A stretch of DNA of 64,000 bases, taken from assembly GCA_963741525.1 (NCBI GenBank), contig CAVUIW010000028.1, forward strand, positions 496,001 through 560,000. The letters are read 5' to 3'. The DNA comes from JANNSX01 sp963741525 (GTDB taxonomy: Bacteria > Pseudomonadota > Alphaproteobacteria > Rhizobiales > Hyphomicrobiaceae). Of the stretch, positions 25,985-35,819 are shown one piece after another. The notes beneath the pieces are model-generated. The model was not told the DNA's origin, ran no database searches, and saw only the letters and a list, made by a program, of their open reading frames with translations. Within the stretch, counting starts at the first letter, position 1. Each line of letters starts with the position of its first letter. A program made the translations under genes and the position numbers.

Positions 25985-26332
25985 TTAACCGATGAGCCGC
26001 CGCGCCTCGGCGGCAGCTTCCTCGGCAAGGGCGCCGATCCGGGCAAGCACCGCGCCCCGCCGCTCCAGCCGCAAGCCATTGGCGAGCAATTCGATCTCGG
26101 CAGCCGCCTCGCCGAGCGCTACGGCGCCGATGCCCCGTGCCATGCCTTTCAGCGTGTGCGCCGCCACCCGCCAATCCTGGTCGTTCTTGGCCGCCGCCAG
26201 CCGGTCGAGCAACGCTCTGGATTCGCGGAGGAATAACCCGAGGATCTCGTCCCGGAAGGCTCGGTCGCCGAAGGTCACCCGGGCCAGATGCTCGAGGTCG
26301 ATGGCGGGTGGGTTTTGCACGTCTGTCGACAT
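25985..26332 (-). CDS. Histidine phosphotransfer (Hpt) domain protein
   Basis: A free-standing Hpt domain of about 115 residues: DLEHLARVTFGDRAFRDEILGLFLRESRALLDRL, then the phosphorylation site AAHTLKGMARGIGAVALG (His in HTLKG), followed by helices EAAAEIELLANGL and VLARIGALAEEAAAEARRL. Such proteins relay phosphate between response regulators. The start is uncertain between ATG 26332 (MSTDVQNPP) and ATG 26344; both have weak ribosome binding sites. No cognate kinase or response regulator lies in the window. It diverges from the large coiled-coil membrane protein gene across about 270 bases that hold no other feature. Confidence 0.87.
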   Translation of the reverse strand: MSTDVQNPPAIDLEHLARVTFGDRAFRDEILGLFLRESRALLDRLAAAKNDQDWRVAAHTLKGMARGIGAVALGEAAAEIELLANGLRLERRGAVLARIGALAEEAAAEARRLIG

Positions 26333-26604
26333 GGTACTTCGCATGATGAGTCGGGTTGCCTCGGCGGAATTTCGCCCAATCCTCTTCGGGGCGTCGAAAC
26401 AAACCCTTAAAACGGCATGGGAAATCGTGCGCGACCCCGGCGCTCTCCCATCATTTCGCCAAGAATTCCCGCGACTTTCAAGAGTTACGAGAAGGGGGAG
26501 CGAGGGAGATCTGCTGAGGTGGCTCGCACGAGCCGCCGGCAATCCACGACTTCTCACCAGATCATTCTTCCACGCTTGCTCCGACTTGTGACAGAGCCGG
26601 GGAT

Positions 26605-29242
26605 TTGGGCTATCAGGGCCCAGCCGCCAGCATTGGCGGGCCTACGACGGGATTGGGGATGGCGCTGGACCGGCACGGGAGCGACGACGCGGGCATGCGG
26701 CCCGCGGAGGGCGAAGCCATGCCGCTCGGGAACTCACCTGCCCAGGCGCCGCGCGAGCTGGCGCCTGTCCGCCGTGTCGGCCGCCGCCGCGCCGCGGGAC
26801 CTGCGCGGGAGCGCGTTGCCGCCAACGATGACAGCCCCTCGATCGGTGGCCTCATCTACGCGCTGCAAGAGCAACCCTCGCGCAAGCCATACAAATGGGC
26901 CTCGATCGGCACCATCGCCTGGGGGGCCATCGGCGCGGTGCTCGGCGTCGCGATGCTGGCCCAGGATGTCGCCGAGGCTGGGGGCTGGATCGGGGCGCTC
27001 TTGAGCCCAACCGCCATGTCGGCCTTGGCCGTGATCGTCGTGCCGATCGCACTGCTCTGGTTCCTCGCCTATCTCTCGGTCCGCACCCAAGAGCTCAAGC
27101 ATATGAGCTCGACCATGGCGGAGGTCGCGATCCGCCTGGCCGAGCCCGATCGCCTGGCCGAGCAACAGATTTCCTCGCTCGGACAATCCGTGCGCCGGCA
27201 GGTTGGCGCCATGAACGACGCCATCTCGCGCGCGCTCGGCCGTGCCGCCGAGCTCGAGGCGCTGGTGCATGGCGAGGTCGCCGAGCTCGAGCGCTCTTAC
27301 GGCGACAACGAGCATCGGATTCGATCCCTCATCGACGAGCTGGTCAGCGAGCGGGACGCGCTCGCCAATTCCGGCGACCGGGTGGCGGAGACGCTGCGCG
27401 GTGTCGGCGCCCAGGTTTCGCACGACATTTTCTCGGCGACCGATCAGGCGGCACGGCGGCTCGCTCAGGCGGGCTCCAACGTCGCCGATCAGCTTTCCGA
27501 GAAGGGCAATTCGCTCTATGCCTCGCTCAACGTCATGAACCAGCGGATCGGCACCGAGGTGCCAAACCTGCTCGAGAAGCTCGGCGGCGAGCAAACGCGG
27601 CTGACCCGCATTGTCGAGGGCGCGGCCAAGAATCTCTCAGCGCTCGAAATCGGCGCTGGCGCAACGCACCGGCAGCCTCGAGGCGACGCTCGGCGAGCGT
27701 ACCGGCCATCTGCAGCGCGTGCTCGTCGAATTCAAGCAGGCGGTGGAAGAGAGCTTCTCCGGGCAGGCTGAAAACTTCGGCAGCTCGCTCAACGACCGTC
27801 TGAAACTGTTCGAGAACCGTGCCCGGGCGCTGGATGCCTCGCTCGGCGCAAAGTTCGCCGAGATCGATTCCTCGGTCATCGGCCGCATCGATGCCTTCGA
27901 TCGCTCGTTCGATGGAAAGATGCAGCGCATCGAGGGCGTGATGATCACGCGCAGCGATGCGCTCGATGCGGCGCTCATCGAGCGGACCCGGGCCATCGAT
28001 GCCTCCTTTGTCGAGCGGCTGAGGTCCTTTGACGATAGCATCAGCCGCGGCGCGGCGATGATGGATCAGGTCGTCGCCGACCGGTCGAACGCGTTGCGCT
28101 ACGCGATGGAAAGCCATGCCGACACGCTGGGCGATGTGTTGCGGCGTCAGGCCGGCCAGCTCGATAGCACGCTCGTGGACGGCATCGAGGCCGTCCGGCG
28201 GACCAGCGAGCAGATCGCGCACCAATCGGTGCAGGCGATCGGTGGGCTCAATCTGCAGTCGAAACTCTTGAGGGAAGTCTCCGAGGATCTGCTCGGCCAG
28301 ATCGGGCAGCTCACCGAGCGCTTCGAACGGCACGGGCAGGTGCTGGTCGCAGGCGGGGGCGGCGCGTCGATGTCTCAGTATGACCTCGACCGCATTCGCA
28401 CCGAGGCCGAGGGCCAGACCGAGCGAGCGCTCTCCGACTTGAGAAACCGGTTCCAGGATGCCACGCGCGACGTCAACGAGCAGCTGGCGAGCCTGACGCA
28501 GCAGATGAACCGAACCACCACCGAGGCGCATGAGCGCGCGCGGGCCGCGACGAGCGAGTTCGAGCGCACGCACGCGATGATCGAGGGACGGTCGGGCGAG
28601 TTGCCGGGCGCGGCGCGCGAGAGCGCTCTGGCGATCCGCAAGACACTGCAGGATCAGCTGACAGCTATCGAGCGTCTGTCTCAAATGTCGCGGGAGCAAC
28701 GGATCGCGCGCGATGTGACACCGCCGGAGAGCCCAACGGGTTCACGTTTCGGCGGGGCTGCGACCGGCGGCCGGAGCGCCAGGGCGGCATCACCGGCGCC
28801 GGCAATGCCCAGTGAGGCCTCGGCAGCCGGCGGCAGGGAGAGCTGGTCGTTAACCGATCTGCTCGCCCGGGCCTCGAAGGACGACGACGTGCGTGGCGGC
28901 GCCGGCCCGGGTGCCGGGATCGACCTCGGTCAAATCGCCGAGGCCATAGATGCGAGCGCCGCAGCCAACGCCTGGTCTCGCTACCGGAGCGGCGAGCGCG
29001 GGGTGTTCACGCGCCAGATCTACACGCGCCAGGGCCAACTCACGTTCGATGAGATCACCCGGAAACTCAGAACCGAGCAGGGTTTCCGTGCCATGGCCGA
29101 GCGCTATCTGGCGGACTTCGAGCGGCACTTGCGCGATGCCGATCAGAAAGACTCGAGCGGTCGAACGGCCCAGGCGCATCTGGCCGCCGAGACCGGCCGG
29201 GTCTATCTGCTGTTCGCGCATGCGAGCGGGCGGCTCGGCTGA
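26605..29242 (+). CDS. Large membrane-anchored coiled-coil protein, frameshifted near 27648
   Basis: The product starts with a disordered Ala/Arg/Pro-rich region, then two membrane helices (WASIGTIAWGAIGAVLGVAMLA and MSALAVIVVPIALLWFLAYLSV). Then follow several hundred residues of helical repeats with apolipoprotein/MCP-like periodicity (DALDAALIERTRAIDASFVERL, DRSNALRYAMESHADTLGDVL). A C-terminal globular part ends in YLADFERHLRDAD and YLLFAHASGRLG. The frame changes around GAAKNLSALE-IG/SALAQRTGSLEATLGERTGHLQ; removing one A from GAAATC at 27647-27650 restores a continuous coil of about 878 residues. Proteins of this layout recur in Rhizobiales, often named kinesin-like or apolipoprotein-like, without known function; a cell-envelope or polarity scaffold is my guess. 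The start is uncertain (TTG 26605 or ATG 26659). Confidence 0.8.
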
Positions 29243-29276
29243 TCGGGCGCGCAGTTATGGCCCAATAGTCCAGGGG

Positions 29277-30491
29277 TTACCGAGGGCCGGCCAACCTTGG
29301 CATTGCCATCGTCAGCCTGGACTTCATCTTGATAATGCGTGCGAACGCCTCCTCGATGCGCCGCCGCGGGATCGTGCCATCGAGAACCGCGCTACGGATG
29401 CTCGCAATCAGACGTTCGGGCAGGTCTGAGTCCGGTCGGCTCGTGTTCGAGATGAGGATCATGTCATTGCCTGCGGCGATGGCCAGAACCGCCGCGTCCT
29501 CGAGTTTGTAGTTGCGCCGGATCGCGCCCATGTCGAGATCGTCGGTGATGACGACACCCTGATAGCCGATCTCGCGACGCAGCATGCCTTCGATGGCATC
29601 CTTGGAGAGGCTCGCGGGTGTCTTCGCCACGGTGCTGAACCTGTCGAGATGCAAGTGGCCGACCATCACGAGCGGCGGCGGCTCGGTGGTATTGAGCAGC
29701 TTGTAAGGCTCGATCTCGGCCTCGCTCCAGCTTTTCGACACATCGATGAGCCGCAAATGGCTGTCGCCGGCGCTGGACCCGTGTCCGGGGAAGTGTTTTG
29801 CCGCCGTCAGGACGCCTGCGTGCCGGTGCGCGCGGATGAAAGCGCGGGCAAACACCGACACGGTTGCGGGATCGGTGCCGAAGCTGCGGCCTTGCCGCGT
29901 GATGATGGGATTGTTCCGGTTGCTGGCGAGATCGACGACAGGTCCGAAATTGAGATTGAAACCGAGGGCTTTCAACTCGACGGCAAGCCCGGCATAGAGC
30001 GTCCCCGCCGATTCCGCGGAGCCTTGCCTCGCCATGCGTGCGGCGCCAGGGAGCCGGGCAATTCCTTGCTTTGGCCCAAGCCGCTGGACCGCGCCGCCTT
30101 CCTGATCGATCGCGACGAGCAGTGGCATGGGCGGATCGGCGGCGTGGAGCGCGGCGTTCAGCTTTTCGACCTGGGTGCGCGAAACGATGTTCTGGTCCAT
30201 GACGATCACGCCTCCGATCTTACCGGCGTGAATCTGGGCTTGCAGCTTGCGGACCCACCCTTCCGACGGCGACTGACCGTAGAATCCGACCATAAGCATC
30301 TGGCCGATCATCTGGTCGAGCTCGCTCAACGCGCCACCGATCGGAGCGGCGGGCGACATGCCGAGACTCATAGTCTCCGGGCCAGGCGTCGGGCGGGGGC
30401 TCGAGGCAGCGAGGAGCAGCGCTCCGATCCCGGCTGCCACCAGCCAGGTCAAGAGCTCGGAGCCCCCGCGGATGCTCTTCCGCACGTTCAC
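29277..30491 (-). CDS. Glycoside hydrolase family 3, beta-N-acetylhexosaminidase (NagZ-like)
   Basis: GH3 hallmarks are LLVAIDQEGGAVQRLG, NFGPVVDLASNRNNPII, the active-site loop AAKHFPGHGSSAGDSH and the nucleophile region GVVITDDLDMGAI. An N-terminal membrane anchor (LLTWLVAAGIGALLLAASS) precedes the catalytic domain, so it would act facing the periplasm, unlike the cytoplasmic NagZ of E. coli. The start is GTG 30491, preceded by AGGAGACAGGAC; upstream in-frame codons have no such signal. Role: removal of GlcNAc from muropeptides in peptidoglycan recycling, or chitin-oligosaccharide cleavage. About 404 residues. Confidence 0.92.
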   Translation of the reverse strand: MNVRKSIRGGSELLTWLVAAGIGALLLAASSPRPTPGPETMSLGMSPAAPIGGALSELDQMIGQMLMVGFYGQSPSEGWVRKLQAQIHAGKIGGVIVMDQNIVSRTQVEKLNAALHAADPPMPLLVAIDQEGGAVQRLGPKQGIARLPGAARMARQGSAESAGTLYAGLAVELKALGFNLNFGPVVDLASNRNNPIITRQGRSFGTDPATVSVFARAFIRAHRHAGVLTAAKHFPGHGSSAGDSHLRLIDVSKSWSEAEIEPYKLLNTTEPPPLVMVGHLHLDRFSTVAKTPASLSKDAIEGMLRREIGYQGVVITDDLDMGAIRRNYKLEDAAVLAIAAGNDMILISNTSRPDSDLPERLIASIRSAVLDGTIPRRRIEEAFARIIKMKSRLTMAMPRLAGPR

Positions 30492-30644
30492 GTCCTGTCT
30501 CCTAAATATCTGAGTTCGCCCGTTTTCGGCCCAAGACGTGGGGTCAACTGTGGTGCTTTGTTGACCGTGCAGGTGATTCACTCAAGCTGTGTTTTGGAGC
30601 ATGGTTGCTTTGTGATAGGTTAAGTCCGGCGGAGGACTCGGAAA

Positions 30645-32360
30645 TTGCGCAGAAGTCTGATCATTGTACTGGCTTTGTGCCTGCTGCCGCCCCTGACGGC
30701 CTGGGCCGAGACCGTCGAAGTGCTGGCGGATCGTGCCGCCGCTTCGCTGGCGCAGGGCGCGTTTGCCGATGCCGATCGTATGCTCGGCGAGGCATTGGCT
30801 ATTTCTGAACTCCCCAACGATCGCCGCGCCAGCCTCCTCAACGATCAGGGCTTGGCCCGCTGGCGCCTGGGTGATGCCAAGGGCGCCATTCAGAGTTTCA
30901 ACGAGGCCGTGACGCTCTTGCCCGAGCTGCCGTCCGCTTACAACAACCGCGGAAACGTCCTGCTGGGCCTCGGGCAGGCCGACGAGGCGGAGAAGGACTT
31001 CGAGCGGGCGATCCTGCTTGCGCCGAACTATGTCGCCGCCATCAACAACCGCGCCATCGCCAATATGCAGCGTGGCGAGTATGAGAAGGCGATCGAGGGC
31101 TTCAGCCGGGCGGCGGAGCTGGCTCCGACCTCGCCAGCGCCCGTCAGCGGGCGTGGTCAGGCGAGATTGATGCTGGGTCACACCTATGCGGCCATCCGGG
31201 ATTTCTCCCGTGCGCTCGCTCTCGACCCCAGCTACCGCTCCGGCTACCGCAACCGCGCCGAGGGCAAGATGCGCCTCGACAAGGACGAGGAGGCGATCGC
31301 CGATCTCAACGCCGCCTTGGAAGCAGCACCCGACGATCCGGGCCTGTTGGTTGCGCGCGGCAAGGCGCAGATCGCCGTCAAGGCCTACTCGGGCGCCATG
31401 CGTGACTTGACGCGCGCGGCCGAGCTCGATCCGAAGCTCGTTGCGGCCGTTGCCGAGCGCGGTCACGTGCTGGCGCTGACCGGCGATCACGAAGCGGCCA
31501 TGACGGCCTTTACCGAAGCTCTGGCACTCGATCCGCGCCACGCGCTCACCTTTGTCTATCGCGCCTGGACCGAAATGAAGCAGGGCCAGCCGGAGCTCGG
31601 TCTGACCGACATCGATCGCGCCCTGAAGCTCGATCCCGAAAGCCCCGAGGCATTCGAGACGCGGGGCCAAATCAACGAGGCGCTGGGCCGCGCCGAAGCA
31701 GCCGTCACCGACTACCGTCAGGCAGTGACGCTCGGGCTCGACAGCGACGACATCTGGGAGGCCATCGAGCGATTGACCGGTGAGGGCCGGCCGCCGCCGC
31801 GCGAGGTTGCGGGCGGCGAGTTCGAGGAGTGGCGGGTCTTCGTCGACGTCCAGGAGCGCTACTTCGCCATGAACGAGCGATTCGGCAAGTTCCGGATCCC
31901 GCTCGAGGTGTATGGCGAGGAAGCGCCCCGCATTCTCGATTGGGAAATGAAGAAGTCGCCCTTCAAGGGCATCGGCGTGCTCCGCTACCGGGCGGGCAAG
32001 CTCGGTCCTCAAGGAAAGGCCGAGGAGATCGAGATGGCCGCCATCGTCGATCTCAACAACGGCCGGATCATCAGTCTGGAGCCTTACCGGCAAGGCCAGA
32101 AGCTCGCCGTCTGGACCTGGGAGGGCGGCGTCGTCAACGTCAAAGGGCCGGATGGTGTCACCAGCGAGTTCAAGCTGCGCGTGCCGAAACAGCAAAAACG
32201 GCCGGCGTCGACGGCGGCCGCGCGGCAGCCGCAGTCCGTCGAGAGCCTGATTTTCGGTGGCGGCGATGCGGCGCCACAACCCAAGAGCGGGCAGAAGAAG
32301 ACGGTGGCGCAGAAGAAAAAGAAGAAACAGAAGTCTCTGTTCGATCTGCTGTTCCAATAG
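30645..32360 (+). CDS. Exported tetratricopeptide-repeat protein
   Basis: A signal peptide (MRRSLIIVLALCLLPPLTAWAE) is followed by about ten TPR units (YNNRGNVLLGLGQADEAEKDFERAILLAPN, INNRAIANMQRGEYEKAIEGFSRAAELAP, and so on) to about residue 380. Then comes a globular C-terminal domain (EFEEWRVFVDVQERYFAMNERFGKFRIPLEVYGEEAPRILDWEMK) and a Lys-rich tail (KKTVAQKKKKKQK). The start is TTG 30645 with GGAGG nearby. TPR proteins in the periplasm hold protein complexes together; partners are unknown. It diverges from the GH3 gene, with about 150 bases between them that could hold both promoters. I cannot assign the C-terminal domain. Confidence 0.85.
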   Translation: MRRSLIIVLALCLLPPLTAWAETVEVLADRAAASLAQGAFADADRMLGEALAISELPNDRRASLLNDQGLARWRLGDAKGAIQSFNEAVTLLPELPSAYNNRGNVLLGLGQADEAEKDFERAILLAPNYVAAINNRAIANMQRGEYEKAIEGFSRAAELAPTSPAPVSGRGQARLMLGHTYAAIRDFSRALALDPSYRSGYRNRAEGKMRLDKDEEAIADLNAALEAAPDDPGLLVARGKAQIAVKAYSGAMRDLTRAAELDPKLVAAVAERGHVLALTGDHEAAMTAFTEALALDPRHALTFVYRAWTEMKQGQPELGLTDIDRALKLDPESPEAFETRGQINEALGRAEAAVTDYRQAVTLGLDSDDIWEAIERLTGEGRPPPREVAGGEFEEWRVFVDVQERYFAMNERFGKFRIPLEVYGEEAPRILDWEMKKSPFKGIGVLRYRAGKLGPQGKAEEIEMAAIVDLNNGRIISLEPYRQGQKLAVWTWEGGVVNVKGPDGVTSEFKLRVPKQQKRPASTAAARQPQSVESLIFGGGDAAPQPKSGQKKTVAQKKKKKQKSLFDLLFQ

Positions 32361-32456
32361 CCCGACATCGACTGCTCGGAACCCGATCACCGACGGCCGG
32401 CTGATCCAGAGGGGCCATGGCTGCGTATCGATGCCGCGGTAGTAGAGCAGGGCGCT

Positions 32457-33779
32457 ATGGGCCAATCGTTTGCTGTGGTCGGTGGGGGTATCGCTGGGCT
32501 TTCGGCCGCATGGCTCTTGTCACGGCGCCACGACGTGACCGTCTATGAGGCGGAACCTCGGGCTGGTGGCCACAGCCATACGCAGATCGTGTCGAACCCG
32601 GATGGCGACACGCCTGTCGATACCGGCTTCGTCGTTCTCAATCCCGAGACCTATCCCAATCTCGTCGCCCTGCTCGATCACCTCGACGTCGAGACCGCCG
32701 GCACGGCCATGACCTTCGCTGTGTCGCTGGACAAAGGGCGGTTCGAGTATTCAGGCGCCGGACTGCCCGGCTTGATCGGCCAGCCGGCGAATGCGCTCCG
32801 GCCGGGTCATTGGCGCATGATCGCCGACATGCTCGCCTTCTTCCGGCGCGCACCGGCGCTGCTCGATGGCGATGATGATCGCGCGCTCGGTGTGTTTCTG
32901 CGCGAGGAAGGCTATGGGGAGGCCTTCATCGACAAGCACATCGTACCCATGGCAGCGGCGATCTGGAGCTGTCCGCCGTCCGAGATTCTGACCTTTCCCG
33001 TCGGCACCTTCGTGCGCTTCTTTCAAAGCCATGGACTTCTCAGGGCGACGGGCCGGCCCAAATGGCGGACGGTCAGGGGCGGAAGCGCTAAGTACGTGGA
33101 GAGGCTGGTGGCTGGCGTGTCGGGCAACGTTGTCCTGGGAGCGCCCGTCTCGCGGATCAATCGCTCGATGAGCGGCATCGAGATCGTGCAGGCCGATGGG
33201 CGGACGCATCGGCACGATCAGGTCATCATCGCCTGCCATGCCGACCAGGCCTTGCGCCTGCTTGCCGATCCCACCACCAAAGAAACGGAAATTCTGGCGG
33301 CCTTTGGCTACGCGCGCAACGAGGCCTGGCTGCATCGCGACGATCGGCTCATGCCGAAGCGCAAGCGGCTCTGGTCGAGCTGGAATTATCTCGGCGAGAC
33401 CGGTGAGCGCTGCTCGGTGACCTATTGGATGAATAGCCTACAGCCGCTCGCCACCAAGCAGCAGCTGTTCGTCTCGCTCAATCCGCTTGCAGCGCCCGGC
33501 GAAACGCTCATCATCAATCGCATGCAATACCGGCATCCCATTTTCAACGGGCGGGCGATGGAGCGGCAGCGCGATCTGTGGCGCCTACAGGGGCAGCGGC
33601 GCACGTGGTTCGCCGGCAGCTATTTCGGCTTCGGGTTCCACGAGGACGCCTTGCAGGCTGGGCTGCTCGCGGCCGAGGAAGCGGGTGGGGTTCGTCGCCC
33701 TTGGACGGTCGCTGGAGAGAGCGATCGGATCTTGGCGAGGCGACGCGAGGCGCCACCCAGCTGGACGAAGGCGGCCTAG
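32457..33779 (+). CDS. Flavin-containing amine-oxidase-like oxidoreductase (COG2907 type)
   Basis: This 440-residue FAD protein begins MGQSFAVVGGGIAGLSAAWLLSRRHDVTVYEAEPRAGGHSHT, the dinucleotide-binding motif plus the RAGGHSHT signature of the group. Mid-protein motifs are WSCPPSEILTFPVGTFVRFFQSHGLL and GGSAKYVERL; the C-terminal FAD contact is WFAGSYFGFGFHEDALQAGLLAAE. It is the first gene of a compact trio with DUF1365 and a CFA-synthase-like methyltransferase (3-base gap and 8-base overlap). Such trios are linked to modification of unsaturated membrane fatty acids; related genes in Rhodobacter are implicated in furan fatty acid formation. The exact reaction here is unproven. Confidence 0.9.
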   Translation: MGQSFAVVGGGIAGLSAAWLLSRRHDVTVYEAEPRAGGHSHTQIVSNPDGDTPVDTGFVVLNPETYPNLVALLDHLDVETAGTAMTFAVSLDKGRFEYSGAGLPGLIGQPANALRPGHWRMIADMLAFFRRAPALLDGDDDRALGVFLREEGYGEAFIDKHIVPMAAAIWSCPPSEILTFPVGTFVRFFQSHGLLRATGRPKWRTVRGGSAKYVERLVAGVSGNVVLGAPVSRINRSMSGIEIVQADGRTHRHDQVIIACHADQALRLLADPTTKETEILAAFGYARNEAWLHRDDRLMPKRKRLWSSWNYLGETGERCSVTYWMNSLQPLATKQQLFVSLNPLAAPGETLIINRMQYRHPIFNGRAMERQRDLWRLQGQRRTWFAGSYFGFGFHEDALQAGLLAAEEAGGVRRPWTVAGESDRILARRREAPPSWTKAA

Positions 33780-33782
33780 CTC

Positions 33783-34559
33783 ATGCGATCGGCGATCTAC
33801 GTGGGCAAGGTTGTGCACGAGCGGCTGCGGCCGAAGCGGCATCGGCTGTCGTATCGCGTCTTCAGCCTGTTGCTGGACTTGTCGGAGATCGATCGGTTTT
33901 CGGCCGAACTGCGGCTGTTTTCACGTGGCCGCTTCAATCTCTTCTCGTTTCATGACCGCGATCATGGCGATCGGTCTGGCGGTGCGATCGAGGCGCATGT
34001 GCGCAAGCTCCTGGCCGGCGGTGGGATCGATACGCACGATGGGCCGATCCGGTTGCTCGCCTATCCAAGAGTGCTCGGCTATGTGTTCAATCCGCTGAGC
34101 GTGTACTTCTGTTATGATCCCGGCGAACGACTTCGGGCGGTTCTCTACGAGGTCTCGAACACCTTCGGCGAGCGCCACAGCTATCTGCTTCCGGTTGGCG
34201 CAGAGGATGGCGCCATCGAGCAATCCACGTCCAAGCGGCTCCATGTATCGCCGTTCAATGGCCCGCACGGCGATTACCGGTTTCGAATTCGTCCGCCAGC
34301 CGACGACGTCACTGTAGGCATTCTCTATCGGGATGCATCGGGACCTCTGCTCAAGGCGCACTTCCACGGTGAGCGGCGCGAGCTGACGGATCGAAACCTG
34401 GCCCGCCTCACCGTGACCCATCCGGCGATGACTTTGAAGGTCACCGCAGGTATTCACATCGAAGCGCTGCGGCTGTGGCTGAAGCGCGTTCCAATCCAAC
34501 GCCGGCCGGTGGCGCCCCGCTTCGCCGCGACTTTGCCGACAAAGGTTCCGCATGAGTGA
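33783..34559 (+). CDS. DUF1365 protein
   Basis: The 258 residues have the DUF1365 pattern: MRSAIYVGKVVHERLRPKRHRLSYRVFSLLLDLSEID, FSFHDRDHGDRSGG, VRLLAYPRVLGYVFNPLSVYFCYD (here with IRLLAYP), EVSNTFGERHSYLLP, KRLHVSPFN and LKVTAGIHIEALRLWLKRVP. The biochemical role is unknown, but the gene is nearly always found between the flavin oxidoreductase and the CFA-like methyltransferase, as here. It may handle the acyl substrate or the product. It starts three bases after the upstream stop and overlaps the downstream gene. Confidence 0.93.
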   Translation: MRSAIYVGKVVHERLRPKRHRLSYRVFSLLLDLSEIDRFSAELRLFSRGRFNLFSFHDRDHGDRSGGAIEAHVRKLLAGGGIDTHDGPIRLLAYPRVLGYVFNPLSVYFCYDPGERLRAVLYEVSNTFGERHSYLLPVGAEDGAIEQSTSKRLHVSPFNGPHGDYRFRIRPPADDVTVGILYRDASGPLLKAHFHGERRELTDRNLARLTVTHPAMTLKVTAGIHIEALRLWLKRVPIQRRPVAPRFAATLPTKVPHE

Positions 34560-35801
34560 TGTTACAGGCATCGGCTCCCGCCTTCGCGACGGCGAGCGTC
34601 AAGATCGCGGGCTCGTCTACACTTGGCATGAGCGATTGCTACTTGCGGCCATGGCGCGCTGGCTTGCTGGTGTGCCGAGTGGCAGCGTGCGCGTCACGCT
34701 GCCGGGCGGTACGAGCCGGCTGATCGGCCGAAGCGGGGACGGACCGAACGCGGATATCGAGCTCGCGAGCTACGACGTGCTCTGGCGTTCGCTTCGCCGC
34801 GGCGCACTGGGTTTCGCCGAGAGCCATATGCTGGGTCAGTGGCGAACCAAGGACCTCGGCAGCATTTTCCGCTATTTCCTGACCAATCAGGAGGCGCTCA
34901 AGGCCAGCGATGCCGGCCGCTTCCGCGTCTCGGGGGGGATCGCGACTACCATCGCCATCGCGCCAACACGCGGGATGGATCCAAGCGCAACATTGCCGAC
35001 CACTACGACCTCGGGAACGCCTTCTACCGGCCCTGGCTCGATTCCGGCATGACCTATTCGAGTGCCATCTTCGAAAGCGCCGGCGAGTCACTCGAGGCCG
35101 CGCAGGAACGCAAGTATCAACGCATCCTTGAGTGGCTCGAGACCAGGCCGGGGCAACGTCTTCTGGAGATCGGGTTCGGCTGGGGCGGCTTGGCAGAGCG
35201 AGTTGCGCGCCGAGGCGCTCATGTCACCGGGCTGACATTGTCGCGCGAGCAGTTGCACTATGCACAGCGCCGCATGCGCGAAGTAGGTCTGTCGAGCGAA
35301 ACCGACCTGCGCTACCAAGACTACCGTGATGCCACTGGCACCTATGACCGCATCGCTTCCATCGAGATGATCGAGGCGGTTGGCTCGGAGAACTGGCCGC
35401 TCTATTTCAAAACTCTTCACGATCGTCTGGAGCCGGGCGGTATAGCCGTCCTCCAGGCCATCACCATCTCCGAGGCGCACTTCGAGACCTACCGTCGGAA
35501 GCCGGACTTCATCCAGCGCTACATTTTTCCGGGCGGCATGTTGCCGACGGCGGCGATCATCGGGCAAGAAGCATCGCGCGCCCGGCTGGTCTTGGATCGG
35601 ACCGAAACGTTCGGATCAAGCTACGCGCAGACCCTCTGGCGCTGGTTCGAGCGTTTCGACCAGGCCTGGCCAGAGCTTTGCAAGCTCGGATTCGACGAGC
35701 AATTCCGCCGGCTCTGGACCTACTACCTCACCTATTGCGCCGTCGGCTTCGAGACCGGGCGGATCGATGTGGGGCTGTATCGGTTGAGGAAGGCGGGCTG
35801 A
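34552..35801 (+). CDS. Cyclopropane-fatty-acyl-phospholipid synthase-like methyltransferase, frameshifted in a G7 run
   Basis: The N-terminal part (LLAAMARWLAGVPSGSVRVTLPGGTSRLIG ... SHMLGQWRTKDLGSIFRYFLTNQEAL) and the C-terminal SAM domain (NIADHYDLGNAFYRPWLDSGMTYSSAIF, RLLEIGFGWGGLAERVARRGAHVTGLTLSREQ, RYIFPGGMLPT) are one CFA-synthase family protein in two frames. The break is at the seven G of 34932-34938; adding one G gives SGGDRDYHRHRANTRDGSKRNIADHYDLGN, a smooth join. The full protein is about 416 residues. It would methylate or cyclopropanate a double bond in phospholipid acyl chains using SAM. A homopolymer error is the simplest cause of the break. It overlaps the DUF1365 gene by 8 bases. 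Confidence 0.92.
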
Positions 35802-35819
35802 AATGCGACCTACCTCCGC

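Noticed and set aside
30582..32465. Open frame of 627 codons antisense to the TPR protein
   Set aside because: A mirror of the regular TPR codon pattern; no domain recognised.
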